Virus record (IMG/VR): IMGVR_UViG_3300030107_007041 | Location: 1 to 30,423 of that record | From: a virus | DNA length: 30,423 nt | Direction: 5' to 3' (one strand) | In this document: one piece after another, positions 1 through 9,220 of the stretch | How the letters are laid out: every line of letters begins with the position of its first letter | Numbering within the stretch: the first letter of the stretch is position 1 | Translations under genes and position numbers: made by a program | Notes under the pieces: model-generated | Told to the model about the DNA's origin: nothing | The model's input: only the letters and a program-made list of their open reading frames with translations | Databases searched by the model: none

Positions 1-793
1 CACCGCTGCCTCCCGCAGTACCACCACCCTGAAGGTATGATACTGTCGTATCTATGTTTGTAAATGTAGGCTGTATGTTGAGTTTCATTCCTACTGGGTG
101 TAGGAGTTTTAGATAAGAATCCAAATAATCGTCTGTACTGATGGGATTATTATCTTGGAATGTAATTTCTAGTGTATATTCACCCTGTCCATCATCAACA
201 CTGACTGACTGCGCTCCCAAAAGGGTAATGAAAAAATATGCAAGGGATACATCTGTTCCCTTGAAATTGTAGAATTTCGTTTTTACTCCACGTAAAAAGT
301 CTCTTATATTTTCATTTGTAATAAAAGGTTTTGCAGAATCTTCCGTAACACTATTTACAATCTGATTGTTTTGATTGAAGAATAAAATTTCCTTTGGATC
401 TTCTGCAAGTTCTTTGTAACCGGGAGCGTACAAATCTAAGAAATAAAATATCAATTCATCTGGACATTCATCAATGTCTTTGACTCTATCAAATCTATCA
501 TCCAAAATGTATTCACTGCCGTATTCACCATAAAGCCAATCATAGTATTTCTGTAAAAATGTAACGAGCTTTGCATTTATACCAGAATCATCATGTCGTT
601 CCCTCAACCAAAGCTGAAGCTGTGATTTAACATCAATATAATCTGTTGATACAACTTCTTTTAGTTCTTGTACTAACTGTTCTGTATCAAATGATCCAGA
701 TTTATACGACGGAAATCGTATAAAAATGTCTTCCTGTATTGAAACAATTGGACGACCTTTGGGATCTAGAAACAGTGATGTTAATTCTAACAT
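1..793 (-). CDS. 7: Baseplate wedge protein, gp7-like (partial, C-terminus off the window)
   Basis: This reading frame starts at an ATG at 793 and stays open to the left edge (264 codons visible). It opens MLELTSLFLDPKGRP and contains the pattern LVTFLQKYYDWLYGEYGSEY, then YFLDLYAP, FYNFKGTDVSLAYFF and LLHPVGMKL. That succession resembles the C-terminal part of T4 gp7 and the P2 gpI-type tail protein, which pairs with gp6 in the baseplate wedge core. The start overlaps the gp6 stop as TAATG, so translation is probably coupled. It is shorter than T4 gp7 before the shared region, so it may be a minimal gpI-like form. The missing 3' end prevents a length comparison. Confidence 0.7.
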   Translation of the reverse strand, partial: MLELTSLFLDPKGRPIVSIQEDIFIRFPSYKSGSFDTEQLVQELKEVVSTDYIDVKSQLQLWLRERHDDSGINAKLVTFLQKYYDWLYGEYGSEYILDDRFDRVKDIDECPDELIFYFLDLYAPGYKELAEDPKEILFFNQNNQIVNSVTEDSAKPFITNENIRDFLRGVKTKFYNFKGTDVSLAYFFITLLGAQSVSVDDGQGEYTLEITFQDNNPISTDDYLDSYLKLLHPVGMKLNIQPTFTNIDTTVSYLQGGGTAGGSG

Positions 794-2490
794 TAGCTTA
801 GAGTTCCAATAACTTCATCTTTAATTTTAATTATTCCGGAATCAACATTGTAGTCTGCACTTATTCCAGAGAAAGAAAATACCCCCAATTTATCTTTGTC
901 AAAATTGAGAAGTCCTGAATTTAGATCGATAACACTGGAATAAGTATTTCCAGATGGGGCTGCTGCAAATTCACCAGAATCATTTAATGTCATTCTTGTA
1001 GATGTTCCATTTATGGTTGCGGTAGCATTTAGAGTACCACCACCAGCAGTTCCACCCAGCGCATTCTTTAGATCAAAGTTGTATTGACTTCCATTGAAAT
1101 TGTTTATCTCTGCAAATGCGCTAGAGAAACTTCCATCCGTACCAGAAACTCTTCCTATATCAGATGCCTTTACTGTAACATTGAATGATTTTGATGAACC
1201 ATTTCTAAAATAAAGCTGATTAAAAGCATTACTTGCTTCTGTATTTCTAAATCCAAACCGTATACCGACTTCTGTGGGTGGATTGTACGCAAACGAAAGT
1301 CCTGCCACAACCTTATTTTTGAGATTATTAACTACATCAATAGCAACACTATTAGACGAACCAATAATTGCTCTGTCAGATTCTCTCATCAAACTAATGT
1401 ACGATATACCATTAGATCTATTTCCTGTGTCAGATCCACCATAAACAGATATATTGTATTCTGGATCCACTGTGCTTATATCAGTAAATAGCTGTGCAAT
1501 TGCATTGATATAATCATCCTTCGATACAATTCTACCAGAAGAAGTAAACTCACGCGGAGCAAAGAATTTTATTGCATCAAGATCAGGGGAATTGTAACCA
1601 TTTACCGCTTGAGTCAAGGTATTTGTTACCAAAACACCACCGACATTAGAAGAAAATTTATTCGAACCATTAGTTATTGCGCCGCTACTATTAACATAAC
1701 TAACGAATACATCTTCACCTTTTTTGACACCTCTACCATTGATTTTTCCATCAGTATCTTTATATCCACCAAAGAATATTGTATATCCATCGTTTGATGT
1801 TTCTAAGAAATACACTTTACTATTTTCATCAATAGTGTTGTCAGTGTTTGTGACTCGTTTATACTGCGTCAATCCTGTATCAACTTCATTCACATAAACT
1901 CTCAACGTTCTAGGGTCGAGTGTTTTATTTTTTATCTCTATTTTCTGTTTTTCATAGTTAACTTTGACAGGATTTTTAATGACAACATTTTTTGCTTGAT
2001 ATACACTAATATCAACTACAGATCCCTGTTGCTGACCTTGGACCGTACCGGGAATCCATACCTCATTTGTTTGTGGATCTTCATCCTCTGCACCACCAGT
2101 GTAATAAAACGTATATTGTGTTCCATTCGGAGCAGTTGCATAGAAAGTCGATTCATATGGTTTTAGTTTGACGGAGGTCGTGGTATTTGTTGCAACCTTT
2201 AGTTGAGCAGAAGACGCAGCTCTATGGGAAATTGTGTAACCAAACGGCTTAACCAAGGAAATTAAACTATCTAATCTCTGAGCAGAATCCAAAAATGATT
2301 CGTTAATTAGCATGTTAGAATAGAATGCATAATACAGTGTGTTGTATGATAATAGGTCTACTATTGTAGAAACTATAGAACCATCAAAATCATAATCAAG
2401 ATCTGATTGAGACTGAAGAAAATTCTTGATGCTAGATTTGATATCATCAAAGTTTAATTTTCCTAACTGTATAAATTTATCTGATGCCAT
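793..2490 (-). CDS. 6: Baseplate wedge protein gp6 (gpJ-like)
   Basis: The product has 565 residues. The N-terminus (DYDFDGSIVSTIVDLLSYNT followed by LYYAFYSNMLINESFLDSA) matches the T4 gp6 signature, in which a DYDFEGS motif is followed by a helix ending LLAYNTLY and then ESFMRTA. In T4, gp6 forms the iris-like ring of the baseplate wedge together with gp7, gp25 and gp53. The middle (residues about 300-400) has the region typical of gpJ-like proteins, including FFAPREFTSSGRIVSKDDY. The ATG lies one base after the gp25 stop (TAAAATG), in the fixed order gp25-gp6-gp7. It is somewhat shorter than T4 gp6 (about 660 residues). Confidence 0.9.
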   Translation of the reverse strand: MASDKFIQLGKLNFDDIKSSIKNFLQSQSDLDYDFDGSIVSTIVDLLSYNTLYYAFYSNMLINESFLDSAQRLDSLISLVKPFGYTISHRAASSAQLKVATNTTTSVKLKPYESTFYATAPNGTQYTFYYTGGAEDEDPQTNEVWIPGTVQGQQQGSVVDISVYQAKNVVIKNPVKVNYEKQKIEIKNKTLDPRTLRVYVNEVDTGLTQYKRVTNTDNTIDENSKVYFLETSNDGYTIFFGGYKDTDGKINGRGVKKGEDVFVSYVNSSGAITNGSNKFSSNVGGVLVTNTLTQAVNGYNSPDLDAIKFFAPREFTSSGRIVSKDDYINAIAQLFTDISTVDPEYNISVYGGSDTGNRSNGISYISLMRESDRAIIGSSNSVAIDVVNNLKNKVVAGLSFAYNPPTEVGIRFGFRNTEASNAFNQLYFRNGSSKSFNVTVKASDIGRVSGTDGSFSSAFAEINNFNGSQYNFDLKNALGGTAGGGTLNATATINGTSTRMTLNDSGEFAAAPSGNTYSSVIDLNSGLLNFDKDKLGVFSFSGISADYNVDSGIIKIKDEVIGTLS

Positions 2491-2491
2491 T

Positions 2492-2932
2492 TTATCCGTT
2501 TCCTATTGTTAATCTAACACCATCTGATATATTGGATGTTTCTGTTATATTTGAATTGTTACCAAACGAAACCACATCATATAAAATTTCTACGATAACT
2601 GCATTATCACCAAGAGAATTGTATTCATCATCGACGATAATAAAATCACTAAATCTTACTCTAGGCTCAAACTTATTTATATTAGATTTAACTCTTTCTT
2701 TGATAGAAGAAAAAATAACCCCATCGTTATCTTTCAATTCGAAATATAGGTCTTGAAGTCCAACCCCAATATCTGAAGAAGAAAAGAATCTTTCTTTGGG
2801 TCGTGTTAGTAGTATATTTACTATTGATTGTCTAATTGATTGTAAATCTTTTTTGAGTGAAATATCTCCAGTAATAGAATTTCTGGAAAGGTCCACATCT
2901 AGATCAGAAAATGTATAATCTTTATATACCAT
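2492..2932 (-). CDS. 25: Baseplate wedge protein gp25 (gpW/gp25 lysozyme-like fold)
   Basis: The product has 146 residues. The core LKKDLQSIRQSIVNILLTRP, then RFFSSSDIGVGLQDLYFE, IKERVKSNINKFEPRV and VEILYDVV, follows T4 gp25 closely: the S-x-x-I-x-x-S-x-x-x-I-I-T-T helix, the F-x-x-x-x-G-x-x-L segment and the conserved EPR motif (residues about 95-97). In T4 this small protein joins gp6 and gp53 in the wedge and helps start sheath assembly. The length is close to T4's 132 residues. A GGGGG stretch precedes the ATG at usable spacing. The family is called lysozyme-like by fold history only; no enzymatic activity is implied. Confidence 0.92.
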   Translation of the reverse strand: MVYKDYTFSDLDVDLSRNSITGDISLKKDLQSIRQSIVNILLTRPKERFFSSSDIGVGLQDLYFELKDNDGVIFSSIKERVKSNINKFEPRVRFSDFIIVDDEYNSLGDNAVIVEILYDVVSFGNNSNITETSNISDGVRLTIGNG

Positions 2933-2935
2933 ATA

Positions 2936-3586
2936 TTATCCCCCCTCTGGATCTGGAATTCTATTATCTCGTATAAGAGTCAAAACCATCTTATAATTCT
3001 GAAGAGATGCTATCCTGTGTTCAATTCGAGAAATTAACCATGAACCAGAATATTTTGCCCCAAGTGCAGTTCCATCATCAGGTAAAACAAGGAAATCACC
3101 AATACTAACCTCTAAATTACCCGGAATAATGCAATTTGCTGTCTGTGCTGCATATAAGTTTAATAGGGCATTTCGTATAATTGGAACTTTTTGATTCGTT
3201 TCCCAGAAAGTGGAATACGTCTTCGATGCTCTCAAATAACTATAAAAATCTTTTCCATGACACGGACAATCAGTGCTCATTAAACTATCTGGATCTGATG
3301 TAATGCATCCGAGGTAAACGTCTCTGAGAGTTTCTCGTATCAAATCGCCTTCATTTGCAACACTTTCAGCCCATTCTATTTCCTGATTTGACGGCTCTTG
3401 GAAAAGTGGGGCAGCGGCTCCTGTGCATGGACAATTACATAACGAATCTGTATCTGTACACGAACTATTATCGACAGGGCCTTTGATGTTCACACAATCA
3501 AAGGCATCATCTTTCATCAATATAGATTCTTGATCAGTGTTATATAAACGCTTCTTCCTACGATATTTAATATTTCTACCACTCAT
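2936..3586 (-). CDS. Probable baseplate hub C-terminal piece (gp27/gpD-like), cysteine-rich
   Basis: The end of this 216-residue product reads GNLEVSIGDFLVL, then SGSWLISRIEHRI and YKMVLTLIRD. That is the strand order seen at the C-terminus of gp27/gpD-type hub proteins, where a low-complexity linker leads to a barrel ending in a strand with L-x-R-D. The N-terminal third is basic and then rich in cysteine (the clusters CNCPC and CPCH are visible), suggesting disulfide or metal binding. I chose the ATG at 3586 because it overlaps the stop of the larger hub gene as ATGA; an earlier ATG at 3598 is also possible. Inference: this is the separated C-terminal domain of the hub encoded just upstream. 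Confidence 0.5.
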   Translation of the reverse strand: MSGRNIKYRRKKRLYNTDQESILMKDDAFDCVNIKGPVDNSSCTDTDSLCNCPCTGAAAPLFQEPSNQEIEWAESVANEGDLIRETLRDVYLGCITSDPDSLMSTDCPCHGKDFYSYLRASKTYSTFWETNQKVPIIRNALLNLYAAQTANCIIPGNLEVSIGDFLVLPDDGTALGAKYSGSWLISRIEHRIASLQNYKMVLTLIRDNRIPDPEGG

Positions 3587-6327
3587 GTTATCGAACATCT
3601 CCCGTCATGATCGTTCTCAACAGAGAATACATACACAGTTTCACTTCCTTCTGATCTTGGCTGTGGTTTTGCTGGATCCAATATATTAGGTCTTGATTCT
3701 AAATCAACTCGGTCAACATTTACCTGTACACTCTCACCACCTGCACCCACCTTATAATATTTAATATCATTTACTGATCCGCAGAATGGGGTTGGTAAAT
3801 TTTTCGTACCAAATATACTATTTGTGAGATACATCAATTTTTCACTATCAGTTGCATCCGCATCATCGGGAATTTCTGGTCCGTCATAGTCGGTTTCACC
3901 AGCACATCCTTCTGTCCTTAATGTAGAAAATTCATTAGCTTTTAAGGCAGTCATTTTTACAACTCTACCCATATATGTTTGTGGTATTGGTACAGGTTCG
4001 TCCCCGAAAGATCCCGCAGGACAACTCTGCTTTCCTCGAAGATTTAGACCAGCCGTCATTCCCCCCACAGGCATGAGATCAAACCCTTCAGGGTAATCAT
4101 AACCCATCTCATTAATGCCTGCATTTGTAAATGCTATGTTATTGACTATTTCATTTAAATTGTATGCAGTGAACAGCCCCTTCTTTCCACCATCAACTGG
4201 GATGACGAACAATTCTTGGGGCCAATTGATCATATACAATTTCTCGTTTTCATCCATATGAGGCAAACCGAAGTCAAATGTGATTCCAAGATACTTAGGA
4301 TCCAATGCAGTTCCATCTTCATTGAACCCTGTTATTCCAGAAGGGATATACATCTGGTGTTGATCAGTCGAGCAAATGTTATCTCGATGCGGACCAGTTG
4401 ACGGGTTGATATCTAGTTGTTGACTTACATAGTCGAAGTATGAACCATAATCTTCCCTGAATTCTTCCGGAATACATCCAGCCGCATCCCCTAGTATTTT
4501 GATGAGCTGTTTTGGCCATACTTCAACTTCAACAAACGCATATCGGAATAAGTTCGGGGCAGTTGTTCCACCAGGTCCAGTCATACCAAAAGGAGCATAT
4601 ACCTGATGGAGTAGATCATCCTCAGTACCTCCTTGTGGATCATCCCCCACATACATATCAACTTCTGCTGAATGGTATCCAACAAGCATCGCCATAAATT
4701 CATCAGGAGCATCCGAATCACAGCACACACTATACCGATATCTGTTCCATTGCTCCTTTAGATCTTTCAGCAATGATATGGCCAATTTGTTTTTTCGTAG
4801 TGGTTCTTTGATTTGGGTAACAACATCATAAATACCAATCTCATTTGTTTCAGCACTTGTTTCAAATGGGAATGGAGTTAAATCAAACATTGTTTGCCAC
4901 ACAAATTTATCTTCTCTTCCGTGAGAAACAGCATATGATTCAGTATCTGTTACATATGGTTTATTTAAATAATTTTCATTAAAATATCCATAAACAGGAT
5001 CGTCTAATGGTGCAAGGCTTCTTTGGAAGAATAAATCATTCTGAAGATCTATGACCGGTGTGTCGGACATCAATATACCGTTACTCTCGTACTCCACCTC
5101 CTCATCCTCATCATCCCCCTCAGACTCAATTTCAGTGAAAAAATCATCCCTATAAGTATATGAAATGTCTGAGCACTTGAAGTGTGAACCAGAACTCATA
5201 AAATCATGATAATATGCATTTTGTCTAATTCCGGGATTGAGGACATCGACAATATCGGGGGGATCCTCGTCACCTTCGTTCACCTCTACTACAATATTGT
5301 TATAGATTCCGCGCCAGTCTGGCTCTACACAATTATAAGACCCCGAGAATGCCCCGCTTTCCTGTAGATCAAGCAGATCAACATCCTTTTCCAACTTAAA
5401 TGATTCTGCTCGTCTATAGAAATTTTCATCATTGGTAAATGTGTATCTGTGATATGTGTCTCTATCAGTTCCTTGAGTTAATCGCAATTCGCGAAGACCG
5501 TTACTTCCTCCGATGGGAACAAAATTCCATTTATTAAAGTCTTGGAAAAAGACATAAGATGGATTTTCTGGTTCATTTTGAGGAACAGCATAATTCAAAC
5601 ATGCCCGTATCATTTCCAACAAAGTGGGAACACCGTTAGGCTTACCCCATGGATATGAGGATTGATTTGGTTTAAACCACACACCATTTTGTGTCTCCAC
5701 TAATGTTGGTGGTTCTTTGCATGTGTTTATAATATTTCCAGTTTGTTCTTCCTCTGGAGTCGGGGAAAAATAACCAAATGTATTTGCAACATCATCTATA
5801 AACGACACGGTAGTATCATCTTGATCTTCCGCGATATGAGATATTTTTCCAATATATCCCTGCGTTTCTATTTCAGACAAATCCCTAAAGTTTACCATAG
5901 ATGATTCATAAGAAGAAAATTCTAATCTATATGTTACCTTCTGGGAAGACGCAGAGGCAGCTCCAATAGTTCCCGGTGATATACTTGACACAATAGAAAC
6001 ATTGTAAACATAAAATATTAAATTCTCTACACTGGTTTCAGTATCTTCTTCATTTACAGTAGAGAATGAAAATTTTATATAAGAACCGCTTTTTGCTAGG
6101 TTTGATATGCTAGGCTGATCCACAGATGCTTCGTCTGGATTAGGATCGTTTAGGATAACAAATCCATCCATACCACCACTACCAAAAAGACTCTGATTTA
6201 TTGACATCGAACCAAAGATTTCTTGTGCTCGTGTGTTATCTGCCACTGAAATAAATTCTTCAGATGAAGGTGATTTTATAGAAATATCTCTGAATGAAAT
6301 GTCATTAACTGTTTCGCGAGTGCTCAT
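3583..6327 (-). CDS. 27: Baseplate hub protein, gp27-like, large form
   Basis: The product has 914 residues against about 390 for T4 gp27. The N-terminal 150 residues (SMSINQSLFGSGGMDGFVIL, later YIKFSFSTV, VYNVSIV and YRLEFSSYES) resemble the gp27/gpD barrel, where a T-x-x-x-S-L-x-G segment is followed by G-x-I-x-F and the short K-x-F strand. Residues about 230-270 (TLLEMIRACLNYA, YVFFQDFNKWNF) match the next conserved helix and strand of gp27. The rest, residues about 330-914, is acidic, rich in Gly, Pro and Cys and not recognised. The usual C-terminal strands are missing here and appear in the overlapping downstream gene. The ATG overlaps the preceding stop as ATGA. Confidence 0.65.
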   Translation of the reverse strand: MSTRETVNDISFRDISIKSPSSEEFISVADNTRAQEIFGSMSINQSLFGSGGMDGFVILNDPNPDEASVDQPSISNLAKSGSYIKFSFSTVNEEDTETSVENLIFYVYNVSIVSSISPGTIGAASASSQKVTYRLEFSSYESSMVNFRDLSEIETQGYIGKISHIAEDQDDTTVSFIDDVANTFGYFSPTPEEEQTGNIINTCKEPPTLVETQNGVWFKPNQSSYPWGKPNGVPTLLEMIRACLNYAVPQNEPENPSYVFFQDFNKWNFVPIGGSNGLRELRLTQGTDRDTYHRYTFTNDENFYRRAESFKLEKDVDLLDLQESGAFSGSYNCVEPDWRGIYNNIVVEVNEGDEDPPDIVDVLNPGIRQNAYYHDFMSSGSHFKCSDISYTYRDDFFTEIESEGDDEDEEVEYESNGILMSDTPVIDLQNDLFFQRSLAPLDDPVYGYFNENYLNKPYVTDTESYAVSHGREDKFVWQTMFDLTPFPFETSAETNEIGIYDVVTQIKEPLRKNKLAISLLKDLKEQWNRYRYSVCCDSDAPDEFMAMLVGYHSAEVDMYVGDDPQGGTEDDLLHQVYAPFGMTGPGGTTAPNLFRYAFVEVEVWPKQLIKILGDAAGCIPEEFREDYGSYFDYVSQQLDINPSTGPHRDNICSTDQHQMYIPSGITGFNEDGTALDPKYLGITFDFGLPHMDENEKLYMINWPQELFVIPVDGGKKGLFTAYNLNEIVNNIAFTNAGINEMGYDYPEGFDLMPVGGMTAGLNLRGKQSCPAGSFGDEPVPIPQTYMGRVVKMTALKANEFSTLRTEGCAGETDYDGPEIPDDADATDSEKLMYLTNSIFGTKNLPTPFCGSVNDIKYYKVGAGGESVQVNVDRVDLESRPNILDPAKPQPRSEGSETVYVFSVENDHDGRCSIT

Positions 6328-7301
6328 TTATTAAAGTCTTTTCTTATTTTCTCTACGATGCTGCCGACTATAGTTGAACGAGCAGTATCAATGTATCGCT
6401 TTTCTTCATTTTCATCTAATAGATTGGTTCTGATATCATGTAGTTCTATGTTTGCAGTAAACCCAAAAGTACCCCCATCAGGTCCGGTATCTCCGCTTGG
6501 CTGTAAAATATAAGCATCCAATAAAGAACATGTCCCTCGTGTGTTTCCTGCATCATATTCAGGCACAAGGGAATTGAAGGAAATTCCATGAATATCAACA
6601 TTCATCATATATGGATTTAATATTTGTGTGCCATTAACCGTATATCGAAATTCCTCTAAGGAATCAATAAAGTTACTGACTCTCCTCATTGTAAAATTAT
6701 TTAATGTGAGTCCGGGAAATTGAGCTTTATTATTTACAACAGCTCCATCCGTCTCTACCTTTCCGTCTTGATCTCGATGGAAGACTCGGAATGTGTTGCC
6801 TTCTTTAAAGAAATCAGTCGCAGTCGTTGGACTATCCGTACCAGTACCAAAGAAATAGTCCTTCACATGTATTTTTCGTAAGAAAGAATCCCAAGAATTT
6901 ATTATTGCATAGGAGGGAATTTCTCCGGCATCCGGATCAACACTATCTAGATCGCTAACCAGAGCCAATACATCACCACGTTTAAACTCAGAAGTGCTCT
7001 CTAGCATGTGTATAGAAAAACCACCATAGGTATCACTTAACTGCTCTGTAAAATGTATTTCGTTTAATGGCCAATCATTTTTTGATGTGTGGTTGTTGAG
7101 TAATAGATTGACATAAAACAAATCGGTAGAACCATACATTTGATCGGAATATTGATCCGGTCGAAGTCCATTGTCTATTCTCAACCTATCTGCACCATTC
7201 GTTTCTATAGTTGGACGAGAGAATAAATCTTTGACTGTTCTGGCATGAGCAGCAGTTTTTCCAAATAAGTATTTTATTTCTTTTAAAAAATTAAAGTACA
7301 T
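6324..7301 (-). CDS. 53: Baseplate wedge protein gp53-like
   Basis: The 325-residue product begins with aromatic and basic residues (MYFNFLKEIKYLFGK) and then has RIDNGLRPDQYSDQMYGSTD followed by LFYVNLLLNN. This corresponds to the T4 gp53 segment in which RPEELANAIYG is followed by LYWVLLMCND. In T4, gp53 clamps gp6-gp25 heterotrimer units together in the wedge. The following GDVLALVSD segment could belong to the LysM-like portion. It is longer than T4 gp53 (196 residues); the extra C-terminal part, residues about 200-325, has beta-rich composition and no recognised motif. The gene sits between the gp48-like gene and the hub, a usual baseplate neighbourhood. Confidence 0.72.
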   Translation of the reverse strand: MYFNFLKEIKYLFGKTAAHARTVKDLFSRPTIETNGADRLRIDNGLRPDQYSDQMYGSTDLFYVNLLLNNHTSKNDWPLNEIHFTEQLSDTYGGFSIHMLESTSEFKRGDVLALVSDLDSVDPDAGEIPSYAIINSWDSFLRKIHVKDYFFGTGTDSPTTATDFFKEGNTFRVFHRDQDGKVETDGAVVNNKAQFPGLTLNNFTMRRVSNFIDSLEEFRYTVNGTQILNPYMMNVDIHGISFNSLVPEYDAGNTRGTCSLLDAYILQPSGDTGPDGGTFGFTANIELHDIRTNLLDENEEKRYIDTARSTIVGSIVEKIRKDFNK

Positions 7302-7306
7302 TATTT

Positions 7307-8137
7307 CTATACGTCCTCAATAAAGAATTCGGATCGACTCTTAATCTGCCCACCAACATTCATTGCATTCTCTAGCTCTACGAAGTTGAGTACAATATTA
7401 TAGGAAAATGGAACATACTCACCATCATTTGCTCCTGCACCCGGAACGATAAAGGACTGATTATCTAAGGCATGTACAACATTCATCAAAACACACGGTT
7501 TAGGTTCACCCAACCAAAATCTGGTAGTGTTTTTCTCATCTTGAAGTTTAGCATTCAATGCTCCTATTGTCCATATGTTTGGTGGTCTCATACGTGTAGC
7601 TAATGCAATATCACCTTGATCCTGCTTATCACCAGCAACCGGCATTGAATTGACTTCAAATGTATTTGCTATTTGGGCTGCACCAGATGGCTGTGCGTCC
7701 AATCCCGTTGATTTTAGATTGAAATTAAAGTTATACTTTCTCTTGGATGAACCCAAAAATCCAGTTTCAGTGGTCAGCAATTCCAATCTACCCAAACTGG
7801 ATGTTATCTGTCCAAACGCATCAGCAGAATACCTCTTAGAAATAGCTTCCAGCTTTTCATCAAGTTTATTCAGTACTTCACTTGCGGAAGCATCAGTTCC
7901 TTGTGGAGTTTCAAATCCTATTGTACTCAACGCTTGCAAAACATTTTCCATCATCGGAGCATCTTCAGAATACCGATGACTTGCACCCCTCGTAACAAAA
8001 ACACCCGGTAGAAATATTTCCACTATTGGGCTTGTTAGGCTTGCTCTATCCGCTGTTTTTCTTGGGAAAGGATAGCATCGAAAAACAAGATAATAAGGCG
8101 CTTCTGATGATGTCGTACCCCATCTTAATATTGCCAT
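7307..8137 (-). CDS. Tail tube cap/baseplate protein, gp48-like candidate
   Basis: The product has 276 residues. The C-terminal half (KYNFNFNLKST, then IANTFEVNSMPVA, RMRPPNIWTIG, CVLMNVVHAL and PFSYNIVLNFVEL) has the layout of T4-like gp48/gp54 proteins. These share a tail-tube fold and cap the baseplate where the tube begins: N-F-x-L-x-P-K/S-x-x-x-A, a P-P-x-W turn, and a closing strand with F-x-E-L. This gene is first in the minus-strand baseplate operon. A TAAGGA Shine-Dalgarno lies 7-8 bases before the ATG. The gp48 versus gp54 choice is not certain; the plus-strand gene at 8626 looks more like a plain tube-fold protein. Confidence 0.5.
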   Translation of the reverse strand: MAILRWGTTSSEAPYYLVFRCYPFPRKTADRASLTSPIVEIFLPGVFVTRGASHRYSEDAPMMENVLQALSTIGFETPQGTDASASEVLNKLDEKLEAISKRYSADAFGQITSSLGRLELLTTETGFLGSSKRKYNFNFNLKSTGLDAQPSGAAQIANTFEVNSMPVAGDKQDQGDIALATRMRPPNIWTIGALNAKLQDEKNTTRFWLGEPKPCVLMNVVHALDNQSFIVPGAGANDGEYVPFSYNIVLNFVELENAMNVGGQIKSRSEFFIEDV

Positions 8138-8154
8138 ATATTTTCCTTAAAGTT

Positions 8155-8168
8155 ACTATATATATAGT
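8155..8168. promoter_or_regulatory. 14-bp AT palindrome in the divergent promoter region
   Basis: The 48-bp gap between the divergent baseplate operon and gp4 contains the perfect palindrome ACTATATATATAGT. It gives the same TATATATAG box on both strands, within 20-35 bases of each start codon. It could act as a paired -10 element for divergent late promoters, although it is not the TATAAATA box seen elsewhere in the window. Confidence 0.4.
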
Positions 8169-8185
8169 GAGTTTAACGGTGTCGT

Positions 8186-8629
8186 ATGGCTTATAAATCA
8201 AAATACAAACCAGAAAATCCATCCAAGTATATTGGAGATACTGACAAAATTATATGTCGTTCTCTATGGGAAAGAAAGGTCTGTAAATATCTTGATAAAA
8301 ATGAAAACGTTGTTCGGTGGGGAAGTGAAGAATTTTTCGTTCCGTATACATCACCGATAGATAAAAAGCCACACAAATATTATCCTGATTTTATAGCCGA
8401 AATAAAACAAAAAAATGGATCCGTACAGACCTATGTTATAGAAGTTAAACCAGACAAGCAAACACGACCACCAGCGAAGCCCAAAAAACAGACTAAAACT
8501 TATAGAACCAACGTATTTACATATTTAACAAACGAAGCAAAATGGGATGCTACCAAGGCTGTGTGCGAAAAAAAGGACTGGAAGTTTGTTTTGTTGACAG
8601 AGAAGCATCTATTTAAGGACAAAAAATGA
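8186..8629 (+). CDS. 4: Head completion protein gp4 (nuclease-like fold)
   Basis: The 147-residue product follows T4 gp4 (150 residues) from end to end. It has MAYKSKYKPENPSKYIGD, RSLWERKVCKYLDKNENVVR, WGSEEFFVPY, KYYPDFIAEI and YVIEVKPDKQTRPPAKPKK. The D-x(n)-E-x-K arrangement (Asp of YYPDF at about residue 69, Glu-Val-Lys of VIEVKP at about 88-90) is that of a PD-(D/E)XK nuclease. In T4 the protein finishes filled heads so that tails can attach; the role of the nuclease residues is less clear. The stop overlaps the next start as ATGA. Confidence 0.93.
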   Translation: MAYKSKYKPENPSKYIGDTDKIICRSLWERKVCKYLDKNENVVRWGSEEFFVPYTSPIDKKPHKYYPDFIAEIKQKNGSVQTYVIEVKPDKQTRPPAKPKKQTKTYRTNVFTYLTNEAKWDATKAVCEKKDWKFVLLTEKHLFKDKK

Positions 8630-9216
8630 CATCAAACAATGTTGACAATCTAATCAATTCAGTTTACGCTGATGGCTACATTCGACAAAACAAATATGCT
8701 ATAGACATGAGTTATGGTGGTGATTTTGTGACGAATATACCCGCTTATGCCATACGAATACCGGGATGGGACATTTCAACTGTAACAGAATCTAACGTTG
8801 CGGGTGGACGACAATTTGATCGAGCTGGTGGAGCCAGTATCAAACACTTCCCCTATAGAAAGAATTGGCGACAAGAATTGTTCGTAACATTTTTCATGGA
8901 AAAAAAACTAGACACATTTGATTTTGTCAACAAATGGGCAAACAGTGTCGCCGCACCTGCTGGACCTAGACCATTTTATGAATCACAAGTTAAAGGGAAT
9001 TATCTACGAATTAAAGTTGGGGAATATGCTGATAGTGGAGCTGCGGGGACTGAAGGGAGTCCGGATATAACCTTTGTATTTGAGGAAGCATTTCCACGAG
9101 TAGTATATCCAATAGAACTCAAACCAATTGAAGATGTTAGTCCATTCATTTTTAGTGTACAATTTAACTACCGTTATTTTGATATATTCGATACTAACGG
9201 TGGAACAGTAGGATAA
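8626..9216 (+). CDS. Tail-tube-fold baseplate protein, gp54/gp19-like
   Basis: The product has 196 residues: NKYAIDMSYGGDFVTNIPAY, then RIPGWDIST, HFPYRKNWRQELFVTFFMEK, FDFVNKWANSVAAP, TFVFEEAFPRVVYPIEL and FSVQFNYRYFDI. This is the pattern of T4 tube-fold proteins (gp19 and the tube initiator gp54): a ligand-facing loop around P-x-W, a strand with L-x-V-x-F, the W-x-x-x-x helix, then E-x-x-F-P and a last strand F-x-V-x-F-x-Y-R. Its position beside gp4 and the hub chaperone favours the single-copy initiator gp54 over the main tube gp19. Start and stop overlap or abut both neighbours. Confidence 0.62.
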   Translation: MTSNNVDNLINSVYADGYIRQNKYAIDMSYGGDFVTNIPAYAIRIPGWDISTVTESNVAGGRQFDRAGGASIKHFPYRKNWRQELFVTFFMEKKLDTFDFVNKWANSVAAPAGPRPFYESQVKGNYLRIKVGEYADSGAAGTEGSPDITFVFEEAFPRVVYPIELKPIEDVSPFIFSVQFNYRYFDIFDTNGGTVG

Positions 9217-9220
9217 AAAT

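Noticed and set aside
3583-6327. gp5-type lysozyme domain within the large hub protein
   Set aside because: No lysozyme catalytic triad or OB-fold plus helix pattern of T4 gp5 could be recognised; the extra region remains unassigned.
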